Counted from the stretch's first letter, positions 41,913 to 50,972 are shown. The stretch: 64,000 nucleotides of DNA from UBA931 sp036825435 (GCA_036825435.1 DAISYG010000001.1:1-64000); one strand, 5' to 3'. Program-made: numbers and translations. Notes: generated from the letters alone by a model not told the origin.

Positions 41913-42045
41913 TTCATGTCGCGAGCGCGAGCAAGACAAGGCAGTATTTTTTGAAAAAGCGCCGTTTACTCAAATGTAAATGAGCATTTTGAGAAAAATT
42001 CCAACGCCGTATTGCTTGCGCGCAGTAATGAACCAGCGTTTCTCT
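41901..42045. repeat. Stop-codon-anchored palindromic repeat, copy C
   Basis: About 145 bp. Left end GAGAAGCGCTGATTCATGTC; right end read in reverse AGAGAAACGCTGGTTCATTA. The interior has GTAAATGAGCATTTTGAG and CCGTATTGCTTGCGCGCAGT. It contains the coaD stop codon. No TA at the outer ends, unlike copies A and D. Confidence 0.85.
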
Positions 42046-42148
42046 GGAAAAAAAATAAAGTCTGCGTTAATATGCACGGCTGCTTCGACGCAACCTGAAT
42101 GAATGGTGCGCGTCATTCTATGTGTTTATCCCAGAAAGGAATATTGTT

Positions 42149-42394
42149 GTGGCTCTTTTGATCACTGAAGACTGCATCAACTGCGATGTGTGCGAACCGG
42201 AATGCCCGAATAACGCCATCACGCAGGGCGAAGAAATTTACGAAATCGATCCGAACAAATGTACCGAGTGTGTTGGCCATTACGACACGCCCCAGTGTCA
42301 GGATGTCTGCCCGGTCGATTGTATTGTCTCTGACCCCAATCACGAAGAAACGCGCGAAGAACTGCAGAAAAAATACGAAAAAATGCACGGCTAA
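42149..42394 (+). CDS. YfhL-type 2[4Fe-4S] ferredoxin
   Basis: Small electron carrier of 81 residues with CINCDVCEPECP (cluster 1) and CTECVGHYDTPQCQDVCPVD (cluster 2; the long spacing CX2CX8CX3C is typical of the YfhL/Allochromatium class, which has very low potentials). The start is GTG 42149 with AAAGGA eight bases before it; the family normally begins MALLITD. The C-terminal helix NHEETREELQKKYEKMHG is also typical. Its neighbour coaD is a common partner of this ferredoxin. Confidence 0.94.
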   Translation: MALLITEDCINCDVCEPECPNNAITQGEEIYEIDPNKCTECVGHYDTPQCQDVCPVDCIVSDPNHEETREELQKKYEKMHG

Positions 42395-42467
42395 TCTGAG
42401 CCTCGCCCGAGCAGATTGCTCGTTCACGGCTCGGAAAACAGCATTTTTCTGAGCCCTTCTCTCCGCC

Positions 42468-43103
42468 ATGACCACCCTTTTTCTCACCATCGCCATAGTG
42501 CATTTCATGGCGCTGGTGAGCCCTGGTCCTGACTTTCTTTTCGTATCACAAACTGCGATCAGCCATCGTCGGCGTGACGCGCTGTGGGGTGTTGTCGGTA
42601 TCACGCTCGGTGTTGCAGTCTGGGCAGTGCTCGCGCTACTGGGCTGGCATGTTGTTCTGGAAAAAATGGCGTGGTTGCGACGAATTCTCGTCGTGTGCGG
42701 CGGCTTGTATTTGTGCTGGATGGGTGTGCAACTATTACGCTCCGCATGGCGCGTGAGAACCATTGAATATGTCAACGAATCCTCTACCGCCATCGAATCT
42801 GTTCCAACAAACGATCACACGTTCTTGCGCGGACTGTTCACCAATCTCGCCAATCCGAAAGCACTGGTGTATTTCGGTAGCGTGTTTTCCCTGCTCGTCA
42901 ACGATGACATGGATGCCGCGTTTCGCGTTTCATTATTGACGTTGATTGTGGTCGAAACCGCTGTCTGGTTTACCTTTGTTGCTCTGGTGTTTGCAACGCC
43001 GTTCATTCGCGCGCGCTATCAACAATTGAAGCGCGTCATCGACTCAGCAGCAGGTGCGCTGTTTTTGGGATTTGGTGTGTTTCTGATTGCAGGAAGTAAA
43101 TAG
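42468..43103 (+). CDS. LysE/RhtB family amino-acid exporter
   Basis: Inner-membrane exporter of 211 residues with six predicted helices. The family start is FLTIAIVHFMALVSPGPDFL (about 3-22), then SHRRRDALWGVVGITLGVAVW (RhtB-type Gly-rich helix) and FLRGLFTNLANPKALVYFGS (about 119-138). The substrate (homoserine, threonine, leucine or other) cannot be told from sequence. Convergent with lpxH, two bases between stops. Confidence 0.92.
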   Translation: MTTLFLTIAIVHFMALVSPGPDFLFVSQTAISHRRRDALWGVVGITLGVAVWAVLALLGWHVVLEKMAWLRRILVVCGGLYLCWMGVQLLRSAWRVRTIEYVNESSTAIESVPTNDHTFLRGLFTNLANPKALVYFGSVFSLLVNDDMDAAFRVSLLTLIVVETAVWFTFVALVFATPFIRARYQQLKRVIDSAAGALFLGFGVFLIAGSK

Positions 43104-43105
43104 AA

Positions 43106-43855
43106 TCATTCTTGCTCTGTATTCTGTTTTTCCACCATATCAAACCATTCAATTCCTGTTTCAGAAATAAGCAAATATGGCGCGCAATCTTCGCGCCAAT
43201 CGCCGAGTACGATACGCTGGGCATCACGATCATCCACCATCAAATCATGAACAGCGGGGCGGTGCACATGACCGTGAATCATACGCGCTGCGTCAAAGCG
43301 ACGCATCATGGCAACAACCACTTCCTGATTGACATCCATCATGTATTCCGGTTTCGTTTGTATTTCGCGTTGGCTTTCCGCACGCCAACGCGCAGCGATA
43401 CGGCGACGCACAAAATAGGGCAGCAATAACATTTGCTCAATGCGCTGCGGTACGCGCCATTTTTGTCGCATTTGCTGATAGCGAACATCATCGGTACACA
43501 ACATATCGCCGTGCGTCAATACCGTGCGCACGCCGAACACATCCACCACATAAGGATCGGAAATAATCGTCGCCCGCGCCTGCTCGGCAAAACGCTCATC
43601 CAGCAGAAAATCACGGTTGCCGTGTTGAATCAAAAGTTGACGCTCTGGCGAAGCAATACTGGCAAGCGCAGCAACGATTGTTTGCGCGAACGGTTCACGC
43701 ATCTGGTCATCGCCGACCCAAAAATCGAACAGATCGCCGAGGATATAGATCTTTCGTGCCTGCTGCGCCGGTCCTGCGCAGAATTTGAGGAAGCGCTCGG
43801 TCAGCACTGGCTGTTGTGCGGTCAAATGAAGGTCGGAAAGAAAAAGATCGTGCAT
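43106..43855 (-). CDS. lpxH: UDP-2,3-diacylglucosamine diphosphatase LpxH
   Basis: Peripheral membrane metallophosphoesterase that yields lipid X in lipid A synthesis. From MHDLFLSDLHLTAQQP the product is 249 residues. It has the dimetal motifs DLHL, GDLFDFWVGDD (about 42-52), GNRDFLL, HGD and GHVHRPAVHDL (about 197-207). A longer in-frame start adds 16 residues before the first motif and is unlikely. Downstream of two cyclophilin genes on the same strand. Confidence 0.96.
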   Translation of the reverse strand: MHDLFLSDLHLTAQQPVLTERFLKFCAGPAQQARKIYILGDLFDFWVGDDQMREPFAQTIVAALASIASPERQLLIQHGNRDFLLDERFAEQARATIISDPYVVDVFGVRTVLTHGDMLCTDDVRYQQMRQKWRVPQRIEQMLLLPYFVRRRIAARWRAESQREIQTKPEYMMDVNQEVVVAMMRRFDAARMIHGHVHRPAVHDLMVDDRDAQRIVLGDWREDCAPYLLISETGIEWFDMVEKQNTEQE

Positions 43856-43913
43856 TAGCGATAAAAATGCGCCGTCACGTTTCGTGATCGGCGCATTCTG
43901 CATCTTTCATGAA

Positions 43914-44417
43914 TTAAATGATTTCCGCTTTGGTAATCACAATGTCTTCTCGCGGCACGTTTTCGTGAAAACCTACATTCGTTGTTGCTTTGGTTTTGAT
44001 TTTGTCGATCGTATCCGTGCCTTGAATGACCTTACCGAACACCGCATAGCCCCAGCCTTGCGGCGTAGAACTTTTGTAATCAAGAAATTCGTTATCACGA
44101 ACGTTGATGAAAAATTGTGCTGTTGCCGAATGTGGGTCGGACGTGCGTGCCATCGCGATGGTATAGCATTCATTGCTCAAGCCATTATTGGCTTCGTTTT
44201 TGATGGGTTCGCGCGTCGCCTTTTCATCCATTCCCGGGACAAAACCACCGCCTTGAATCATGAAGTCGCTCATCACGCGATGGAAAATCGTTCCGTTGTA
44301 GAAGCCGGATTTCACGTATTCCAGAAAATTCGCCACTGTTTTGGGTGCTTTTTTTCCGTCCAGCTGAAGCACAAAACTGCCTTCGCTGGTTGTCATGCGC
44401 ACTTTGGCCGATTTCAT
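43914..44417 (-). CDS. ppiB: Peptidyl-prolyl cis-trans isomerase, cytoplasmic (PpiB)
   Basis: Cyclophilin-fold prolyl isomerase of 167 residues without signal peptide. Active-site segments are NFLEYVKSGFYNGTIFHRVM (Arg-containing), FMIQGGGFVPGM, and MARTSDPHSATAQFFINVRD. VFGKVIQGTDTIDKI closes the fold. Its start overlaps the stop of the periplasmic paralogue (ATGA). Confidence 0.96.
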   Translation of the reverse strand: MKSAKVRMTTSEGSFVLQLDGKKAPKTVANFLEYVKSGFYNGTIFHRVMSDFMIQGGGFVPGMDEKATREPIKNEANNGLSNECYTIAMARTSDPHSATAQFFINVRDNEFLDYKSSTPQGWGYAVFGKVIQGTDTIDKIKTKATTNVGFHENVPREDIVITKAEII

Positions 44418-45037
44418 TTTTTCTCCTTCATCGCGTTTGGCTCGCCGCTTTTTTCAGCATCCGGTTTTTTTTCGTCGGCCTGAGGTGCTTCCACCACGAA
44501 CGCCTTGGTAATCACCACCGACGTCATCGGCACATCGCGCATTCCCGTCTGTGTTTTGGCAATCTTGTTGACGGTATCCATGCCTTCGATCACCTTGCCG
44601 AAAACAGTATAACCGCCCTGAGTTGGGTAATCGAGCATCGCGTTATCGGCAACGTTGATGAAAAATTGCGCGGTTGCCGAATTCGGGTTGGATGTGCGCG
44701 CCATGGCAATCGTGCCAATCACATTCTTCACGCCTGCTTTTTGGTTCAACGCACCTTCATTTTCCACCGGCGGGCGCGTCGCTTTCTGCTGCATGTTGGT
44801 GTCGAAGCCACCGCCCTGAATCATGAAGCCGTCGATGACACGGTGGAACTGTGTGCCGTTATAAAAACCCGATTTGACGTATTCCAGAAAATTCGCCACA
44901 GTTTTCGGTGCGACTTCCGGCAACAATTCCAATTTGATGTTGCCCATGGTCGTTTCCATCACCACCTGCGGATTAGCCGCCCAAGCGGTAGTAGCACTCA
45001 GACAGAAAAATATCCATCCTGCAATCCATTTTTTCAT
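44414..45037 (-). CDS. ppiA: Peptidyl-prolyl cis-trans isomerase, periplasmic (PpiA)
   Basis: Secreted cyclophilin: signal peptide MKKWIAGWIFFCLSATTAWA then the same catalytic blocks as PpiB (FYNGTQFHRVIDGFMIQGGG, TIAMARTSNPNSATAQFFIN). The 207-residue length includes a charged Lys/Glu-rich C-terminal tail (about 183-207) absent from the cytoplasmic copy. The two genes are an ancient duplication, joined head to tail by a 4-base overlap. Confidence 0.95.
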   Translation of the reverse strand: MKKWIAGWIFFCLSATTAWAANPQVVMETTMGNIKLELLPEVAPKTVANFLEYVKSGFYNGTQFHRVIDGFMIQGGGFDTNMQQKATRPPVENEGALNQKAGVKNVIGTIAMARTSNPNSATAQFFINVADNAMLDYPTQGGYTVFGKVIEGMDTVNKIAKTQTGMRDVPMTSVVITKAFVVEAPQADEKKPDAEKSGEPNAMKEKK

Positions 45038-45123
45038 TATTGTTTCCTTTTATTTCCATTAATAAACAAAAGCTAATCGGTAAATCCTACCTGTTTTTGT
45101 CCAAACAGGCAAAAATACTCCAT

Positions 45124-45271
45124 TAAGGAATCGCTGATTCATGTCGCGAGCACAAGCAGAACAAGGCGGAATCTGACGAAAAAGCGCAGTTTACTCAGCT
45201 GTAAATGAGCATTTTGAGGAGAATTTCAACGCCGTATTGCTTGCGCGCAGTAATGAATCAACGATTTCTTA
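45124..45271. repeat. Stop-codon-anchored palindromic repeat, copy D
   Basis: 148 bp, the most symmetric copy: left TAAGGAATCGCTGATTCAT, right end read in reverse TAAGAAATCGTTGATTCAT, both outer ends TA. The TAA of purB is formed by the right terminus. Interior TGTAAATGAGCATTTTGAGG as in the other copies. Confidence 0.88.
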
Positions 45272-46663
45272 GATGCGTTTCGCCAATGCCACCGCCTTCC
45301 CCAAATACGACGAAGGCGTCAGCGTTTTCAACTGCAACTTCGCCGCTTCTGGCAGTGCCAGCCCGTCGATAAACGCATGCAGCGTTTCCTGATTGACACC
45401 ATCTTTGCCGCGTGTCAATTCCTTGAGCTTTTCGTACGGATTGGGCACACCGTAGCGACGCATCACCGTCTGAATCGGTTCAGCGAGCACTTCCCAACAA
45501 TGGTCCAAGTCTTCCGCCAACCGTGCCGGATTCGCTTCGAGTTTCGCCAATCCGGTACGCAGCGATTGCCAGCCGAGTAGCGCGTGCCCCAGCGCAACGC
45601 CCATATTACGCAGCACCGTTGAATCGGTCAGATCGCGTTGCCAACGGGAGATCGGCAGCTTTTCGACAAGGTGTCGCAACAGCGCATTGGCAATGCCAAA
45701 ATTGCCTTCCGCATTTTCAAAATCAATCGGATTCACCTTGTGCGGCATCGTCGATGAACCAACCTCGCCTTCCTTCACGCGCTGCTTGAAGTAGCCGAGC
45801 GAAATATAGCCCCAGATGTCACGACTCAAATCGATCAAAATCGTGTTCAAGCGCGCCACCGCGTCGAACAGTTCTGCCATGTTGTCGTGCGGCTCGATCT
45901 GGATCGTGTACGGGTTGAACGTCAACCCAAGATGCTCAATAAAGCGACGCGACAGCGCTTCCCAATCCACATCGGGATAAGCCGCCATATGTGCATTGTA
46001 ATTGCCGACGGCGCCATTGGCTTTGGCAGTGAGCGGCACTCGTTCAATGGCAGCGATGGCGGCTTCCAAGCGATAGCAAACATTCGCCATTTCTTTGCCC
46101 AACGTGGTCGGTGTTGCCGGTTGTCCGTGCGTGCGCGATAGCATTGGCAGATCGGCGCAAGTGTGCGCCAACGTACGCAAGTCATTGGCAATGTCGCGCA
46201 GCATCGGCAGTAGCGCCTGCTCGCGCGCTTCTTTCAATGCACGAGCGTGCGCGATGTTATTAATGTCTTCGGACGTGCACGCGAAGTGAATGAACTCTTC
46301 GACCTCAGCAACTTCCGGATGCGGCTTGAAACGCTCCTTGAGCCAATATTCGACGGCTTTCACGTCGTGATTCGTGGTGCGCTCCGTTGTTTTGATACGC
46401 AACGCATCTTCCGGCGAAAAACGCTCGCCGATTTCGCGCATCAAAAACAGTGTGCCCTGTGAAAATGACGGCACTTCGGTAATCCCCGGATCTTCGGACA
46501 AGGCTTGCAACCAAGCCAGCTCAATCTGCACCCGATAACGAATCAACGCGTATTCGCTGAAAAAGTTGCGCAAAATAGCAACCTTTTTTTCGTAGCGCCC
46601 GTCCAGCGGCGAAAGCGCGATCAAAGCATATTGTGGGTCTGAAGAAAGAATATTGTTCATCAT
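45269..46663 (-). CDS. purB: Adenylosuccinate lyase
   Basis: Cleaves SAICAR and adenylosuccinate in purine synthesis. The 464 residues (second ATG also possible) contain LSPLDGRYEKKVAILRNFFS at the start and TTNHDVKAVEYWLKERF. FIHFACTSEDINNIAHARAL and the superfamily signature GEVGSSTMPHKVNPIDFENA (about 301-320, catalytic Ser loop) follow. The C-terminus ends AKRI with a stop codon formed by a palindromic repeat. engB lies one base upstream. Confidence 0.97.
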   Translation of the reverse strand: MMNNILSSDPQYALIALSPLDGRYEKKVAILRNFFSEYALIRYRVQIELAWLQALSEDPGITEVPSFSQGTLFLMREIGERFSPEDALRIKTTERTTNHDVKAVEYWLKERFKPHPEVAEVEEFIHFACTSEDINNIAHARALKEAREQALLPMLRDIANDLRTLAHTCADLPMLSRTHGQPATPTTLGKEMANVCYRLEAAIAAIERVPLTAKANGAVGNYNAHMAAYPDVDWEALSRRFIEHLGLTFNPYTIQIEPHDNMAELFDAVARLNTILIDLSRDIWGYISLGYFKQRVKEGEVGSSTMPHKVNPIDFENAEGNFGIANALLRHLVEKLPISRWQRDLTDSTVLRNMGVALGHALLGWQSLRTGLAKLEANPARLAEDLDHCWEVLAEPIQTVMRRYGVPNPYEKLKELTRGKDGVNQETLHAFIDGLALPEAAKLQLKTLTPSSYLGKAVALAKRI

Positions 46664-46664
46664 G

Positions 46665-47297
46665 TTATAGACTCATCCAATCATTAATTATTTGATTTGC
46701 CTGTTCAACACCGGTTTTTTTCAGCGCCGAAAATAATAGGGCGTGCGCCAGTTGTGCGCGCTCTTGATAGCGTTGCCTCAACGCATTTTGCATTGCTGTC
46801 AGTGCACTCCTCTGCGCCTGACGCGCCAGTTTGTCCGCCTTGGTCACCAACACCAGCACGGGTCTTCCCGACGACAGAAAAAGGTCGAGTACCGGATAAT
46901 CAAGATCGGTCAAGCCGCGCCGAATATCCGACAGCAACACCAGCGCCGACAACGTACGCCGCTCCGTGACATAGCGCCAGAGAAAATCCTGCCACTCGTT
47001 CTTGGTTTGGCGCGCCACCGCCGCATAACCATAGCCAGGCAGATCGACGATGTACGCACCGTTGCGCAATACGAAAAAATTGATCTGCTGCGTGCGCCCC
47101 GGTGTTCGCGATGCAAACGCCAAACGCGTGCGCTGCGCCAGCACATTGATTGCGCTCGACTTTCCGGCATTGGAGCGCCCGGCAAATGCGATCTCCATCG
47201 GCCCCGCCTCCGGCAACTGCGACCATTGCGCGGCACTCGTGACAAAAGTCGCTCCGACCAGCGGCGTTTTTTCGTTGACTGTTGTGGCTTCCGACAT
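46665..47297 (-). CDS. engB: Ribosome-biogenesis GTPase EngB (YsxC/YihA)
   Basis: GTPase needed for 50S subunit assembly. From MSEATTVNEK the product is 210 residues. It has G1 AFAGRSNAGKSSAINVL (about 40-56), G2/switch TPGRTQQINFFVL, G3 VDLPGYGYAAVA, G4 VTKADKL and G5 SALKKTG. An in-frame start seven codons earlier is possible. Immediately upstream of purB on the same strand. Confidence 0.96.
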   Translation of the reverse strand: MSEATTVNEKTPLVGATFVTSAAQWSQLPEAGPMEIAFAGRSNAGKSSAINVLAQRTRLAFASRTPGRTQQINFFVLRNGAYIVDLPGYGYAAVARQTKNEWQDFLWRYVTERRTLSALVLLSDIRRGLTDLDYPVLDLFLSSGRPVLVLVTKADKLARQAQRSALTAMQNALRQRYQERAQLAHALLFSALKKTGVEQANQIINDWMSL

Positions 47298-47447
47298 ACT
47301 CCGCTTCCGGCGACGCAAAAGGTATATTTTATCCTACCAATGTACGGGAAACCAATCCCGCGCTCGGTAAAACAACCAACTTTCGCTACCTTTCGTCGCC
47401 TTTGGATGACCTCTGGCGATGTGGGCTATCTGCCAGCAACATTTTTC

Positions 47448-48533
47448 TTATTTGATGATGGAGGACAAATCGTTTTTTTCCATTGAGGCAAGCCCGAAGG
47501 GACCTCGATAGATCGTGGCTTCACGCGCTGTTCCCGTGGGCAAGTCATGCGGCTGGTCATAAAATGGAAGTCGGATATCCGGGTAGTTTTGTCCTTGCCA
47601 GGTTTCTTTTTCTCGATCCAAAACAAACGTCTCCGTCGTTTTCTGTCCAAGCAATGATGGAACGGCAAAGCTCAAGGAAAACATCAGGAAAAATACAGCG
47701 CCCATGGCTAGCGAACAGAGAAACAAGATCATGGCTTTAATCTTGTTTTTCAACAAATATAAAAATGACAAAACACCTGCTATCAAAGTAGCTCCCCATA
47801 ACAAGGTCTCGCGTCCCGGTGTATCCAGCGCACGGTAATCCGTTGAAATGACGATGAGAGTAGCAATAGTGAAAATGACAACAGAAGTATATGCAACGTG
47901 TCCCGCTCGCTTCCCCAAGCCTTCCTGCCCCAGCGCTGCCGTATGACACAGATACTCTGCTTGTTCCTTTTTGGTTAACGTCTCTATTCGTCCTTGAAAT
48001 TTTTCTATGGCTTCTTCCAGGGAAAGTGAAGTATTTTTGCCAATATAAAAAGGATGCTGCCCAAAGCGAACGGCAAAGTCATGAAAAACAGAAGGCGTGT
48101 CAATCATATAAAACAACAAACGAGTGTGGCTAGGAGAAGCGAAGAAAGAAAGCCACCCCGTCTTTGTTTCTTTCCAAGACATAAAAGCAGGTATCCGGCC
48201 AACAAACTTGAAACCTGAAAAAGCAATACCCCCTTTACTTATATGAATCTGCGTTTTTCTCAGGGGTGGTAACAATTTAAAAACAGACGCATTGAAAACG
48301 AGAAGCGTCCCCAAAAGCAAATAATAAACAGGCAAAAAGGAAGACAAACGGCCATTGCTTTCGGCGTAGAAATATAGCCCTACAAGAATGACGACCAAAA
48401 AGCATTGAACAACATCAAAGCATATGCGGGAACGTCGCACTTTTTCATTTAGCTCAAAACAATAGGTTTCTGGTTCGAAAAATGCCGTTTTATCGGAATC
48501 GAAAGCTGACATGTCGGTGCCTGAAGTTTTCAT
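47448..48533 (-). CDS. Unrecognised membrane protein, tandem copy 1
   Basis: About 361 residues. Two membrane segments near the N-terminus (about 36-55 and 64-84) are followed by a beta-rich stretch (about 93-160; TQIHISKGGIAFSGFKFVG, then LLFYMIDTPSVFHDFAV) resembling a bacterial PH-like domain. A charged helix with SLSLEEAIEKFQGRIETL, three more membrane segments (about 220-310) and a periplasmic-looking tail follow. I do not recognise the family. A paralogue lies head-to-tail upstream, with identical PFYDQPHDLPTGTAREATIY near the end. An alternative start at 48512 (MSAFDSDK) is equally possible. Confidence 0.75.
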   Translation of the reverse strand: MKTSGTDMSAFDSDKTAFFEPETYCFELNEKVRRSRICFDVVQCFLVVILVGLYFYAESNGRLSSFLPVYYLLLGTLLVFNASVFKLLPPLRKTQIHISKGGIAFSGFKFVGRIPAFMSWKETKTGWLSFFASPSHTRLLFYMIDTPSVFHDFAVRFGQHPFYIGKNTSLSLEEAIEKFQGRIETLTKKEQAEYLCHTAALGQEGLGKRAGHVAYTSVVIFTIATLIVISTDYRALDTPGRETLLWGATLIAGVLSFLYLLKNKIKAMILFLCSLAMGAVFFLMFSLSFAVPSLLGQKTTETFVLDREKETWQGQNYPDIRLPFYDQPHDLPTGTAREATIYRGPFGLASMEKNDLSSIIK

Positions 48534-48580
48534 GATTCGCTGCCGCCCCCTTCGCGGACTTTTGATCAACAACGTTTCTC

Positions 48581-49669
48581 TTATTTGGTGATGGAGGACA
48601 AATCGTTTCTTTCCATCGAAGCAAGCCCGAATGGTCCCCGATAGATAGTGGCTTCACGCGCTGTTCCTGTCGGCAAATCATGCGGCTGGTCATAAAATGG
48701 AAGCCGAATATCAGGATAATTCTGCCCTTGCCACACTTCTTTTTCCCGATCCAGAACAAAGGTTTCCGTAGTCTCTTGACCGAGCAATGATGGTACGGCG
48801 AAACTCAGGGAAAACATCAAGAAAAATACAGCGCCCATGGATAACGGACAAAGATACAGGATCATACCTTTGACTTCATTTTTCAACAGATACGAAAATG
48901 ACGAAATGCCCGCTATCAAAGTAGTTCCCCATAACAAGATATCGCGTGCTAGCGTACCCAGCGCGCGCTGATCCGTCAAAATGACAATAAAAGAAGCGAT
49001 CGCAAAAAGAATAAGAGAAGTATATGCAACATGTCCGGCTCTTTTCCCAAGATTTTCTGGTATTTCTATTCTGTTATGGCTGTAAAGCAAATATGTTTGT
49101 TCTTCTTTGCTCAGCGTCTCTATTTTTCCCTGAAATTTTTCTATGACCTCTTCGAGAGAAAGCGAAGTGTTTTTATCGATATAAAAAGGACGCTGCCCAA
49201 AGCGAACAGCGAAATCATGAAAAACTGGCGGTGTGTCGATCATATAAAACAACAGACGACTGTGGCGAGGTGAAGCAAAAGAAGACATCCATCTTGCTCG
49301 CGTTTTTTCCCAAGGCATGAAATCAGGCATCCAGCCAACAAACTTGAACCCTGAAAAAGAAACGCCTTTCTCGTTTATATGAATTTGTGTTTTTCTCAGA
49401 AAAGGTAAAAATTTAATGAAGGGTATGTTAACGACAAGAAGCACCGCTAAAACCCAGCAATAAAAAGGCATGAAAGAAAGCAAGCTGCCTTCTCGTTTTG
49501 AGGCGAAGAACAATGCAACAAGAATGAGAACCAAACAACATTGAACAACCATGAAGCATAGATAGAAAAGCCACGTTTTTTTGTTTGGCTCAAAACAATA
49601 GGTTTCTGGTTCGAAAAATGCCGTTTTATCGGAATCGAAAGCTGACATGTCGGTGCCTGAATGTTCCAT
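48581..49669 (-). CDS. Unrecognised membrane protein, tandem copy 2
   Basis: About 362 residues with the same plan as the adjacent copy: MSAFDSDKTAFFEPETYCFE, two membrane segments, PH-like beta stretch (TQIHINEKGVSFSGFKFVG), three further membrane segments and the shared tail RGPFGLASMERNDLSS. The longest differences are in the N-terminal helices and the 200-240 region, where this copy has an extra YSHNRIEIP-like stretch. The intergenic sequence is also duplicated, so this is a tandem duplication that has since diverged. Start 49669 or 49648. Confidence 0.75.
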   Translation of the reverse strand: MEHSGTDMSAFDSDKTAFFEPETYCFEPNKKTWLFYLCFMVVQCCLVLILVALFFASKREGSLLSFMPFYCWVLAVLLVVNIPFIKFLPFLRKTQIHINEKGVSFSGFKFVGWMPDFMPWEKTRARWMSSFASPRHSRLLFYMIDTPPVFHDFAVRFGQRPFYIDKNTSLSLEEVIEKFQGKIETLSKEEQTYLLYSHNRIEIPENLGKRAGHVAYTSLILFAIASFIVILTDQRALGTLARDILLWGTTLIAGISSFSYLLKNEVKGMILYLCPLSMGAVFFLMFSLSFAVPSLLGQETTETFVLDREKEVWQGQNYPDIRLPFYDQPHDLPTGTAREATIYRGPFGLASMERNDLSSITK

Positions 49670-49760
49670 GAATAGAAACAGTATGCCATAGTAAAATCGC
49701 GCGACCAAGCTATTTGGGTTCAAAGCAGAATTGTTTTGCACTTAAAAAAGCAGAGCTTTA

Positions 49761-49793
49761 CTGATTCCTGACCCCTGCTCTCTGTCATCTGAT
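49761..49793. repeat. Degenerate CTGATNCCTG repeat at the NapH-like gene stop
   Basis: CTGATTCCTGACCCCTGCTC then TCTGTCATCTGAT, ending directly at the stop codon of the next minus-strand gene, as at ftsY. Confidence 0.6.
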
Positions 49794-50972
49794 TTACGGA
49801 TGCCCAAGCGACTGCACCTGCGGAATCAATTGCTGATAAACACGATCGGGAATCGGTGTTTGCCAATGTCCGGTCGCGCGTGCGCCGACGATAATGCCGC
49901 CGACGATCACGGTCAGCGCGATTGCCATCACCGCACCAGGCAATTTACGCCGCCGCCAACGACGTGCAATTTGTGGCACATCGCCGTTTATCGCAATAAC
50001 TTTTCTCGGCGGCAGCGCGAATTGCAGCGCGTCCTGTGCTGGGCACGATTCAACGCACGACATGCACGTCGTACACTCTGCCGAGCGAATTTGTTTTTTG
50101 ACGTCAACGGGCAACCGTGCCGGACACGCTTGCGCACATTTGCCGCAGTCGATGCAGGCGTCTGCATCGCGACGAATTTTTGCTGGCGAGAACATGGAAA
50201 GCAAACCCAATAGCGCACCATACGGGCACAGATAGCGGCACCAGAAATTGGGAATCACCACGCTCAACAACATCAGCACGACAATCGTTATCAACGCCGT
50301 CGTGCCGATGTAGCAGAAGAAATTCAGCATCTTGACATCAGCAACCAATCCGTAAGGCGTCATCATGAACATTTCGATGCCCTTCACAGGCATCGTAATC
50401 ACGACGTACAAAAAAATCGCCATCAAAATGTATTTCAAACTGCGTAGCGGAATATCCAGCCAGCGCGGCAGATAGAGATTTTTTTTGAAGATGCGCTTGC
50501 CTGCGCGCCAAAGCGCTTCGGATAAAGTGCCAACCGGACACAGCCACGAACAAAACGATTTTTTCAATAGCAACGCGGTAAGCAAAAATGCAACGAGCAA
50601 CAACATCGCTGGCGCATGGACATCCGGCATCGTTCCCGTCATCAACGCATATTTCAAGTTCATCAGTCCGGCAATCGGCAACCAACCTTCAACACCTTCG
50701 GGACGCACGGGTGGCGCACCCGTCGCACTGGTTTCAAAATGGCGCACCCAAAAATAAAATGCTGCCGCGATGTACACGTTGATCAGCACAAAAACGATTT
50801 GTACCGCACGCCGCCAGGTTGTCGCATTGCGTGGATCGCGCCACGGCAACACGCCGCGCACCGTTCTGGCGCGACGGATCAACACTTTTTTGTGGCGCGC
50901 GGCAACTTCGTCCAAAAACTGTTCTTCGTCGTCTTGCGGCGGCGCTGCTGTCATTTCCCTGATTGTTTGCAT
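49794..50972 (-). CDS. NapH/NosR/CcoG-like 4Fe-4S membrane protein
   Basis: Polytopic membrane electron carrier. From MQTIREMT the product is 392 residues with about six membrane helices. It has two membrane-edge CxxxCP motifs (CSWLCPVGTLSEALW, CRYLCPYGALLG), then two cytoplasmic [4Fe-4S] sites CIDCGKCAQACP and CTTCMSCVESCP, and a last helix. This plan is shared by NapH, NosR and RdxA/CcoG; the sequence does not decide between them. Divergent from the FAD/Fe-S oxidoreductase, so it may pass electrons for it or for copper or nitrate metabolism. Confidence 0.85.
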   Translation of the reverse strand: MQTIREMTAAPPQDDEEQFLDEVAARHKKVLIRRARTVRGVLPWRDPRNATTWRRAVQIVFVLINVYIAAAFYFWVRHFETSATGAPPVRPEGVEGWLPIAGLMNLKYALMTGTMPDVHAPAMLLLVAFLLTALLLKKSFCSWLCPVGTLSEALWRAGKRIFKKNLYLPRWLDIPLRSLKYILMAIFLYVVITMPVKGIEMFMMTPYGLVADVKMLNFFCYIGTTALITIVVLMLLSVVIPNFWCRYLCPYGALLGLLSMFSPAKIRRDADACIDCGKCAQACPARLPVDVKKQIRSAECTTCMSCVESCPAQDALQFALPPRKVIAINGDVPQIARRWRRRKLPGAVMAIALTVIVGGIIVGARATGHWQTPIPDRVYQQLIPQVQSLGHP

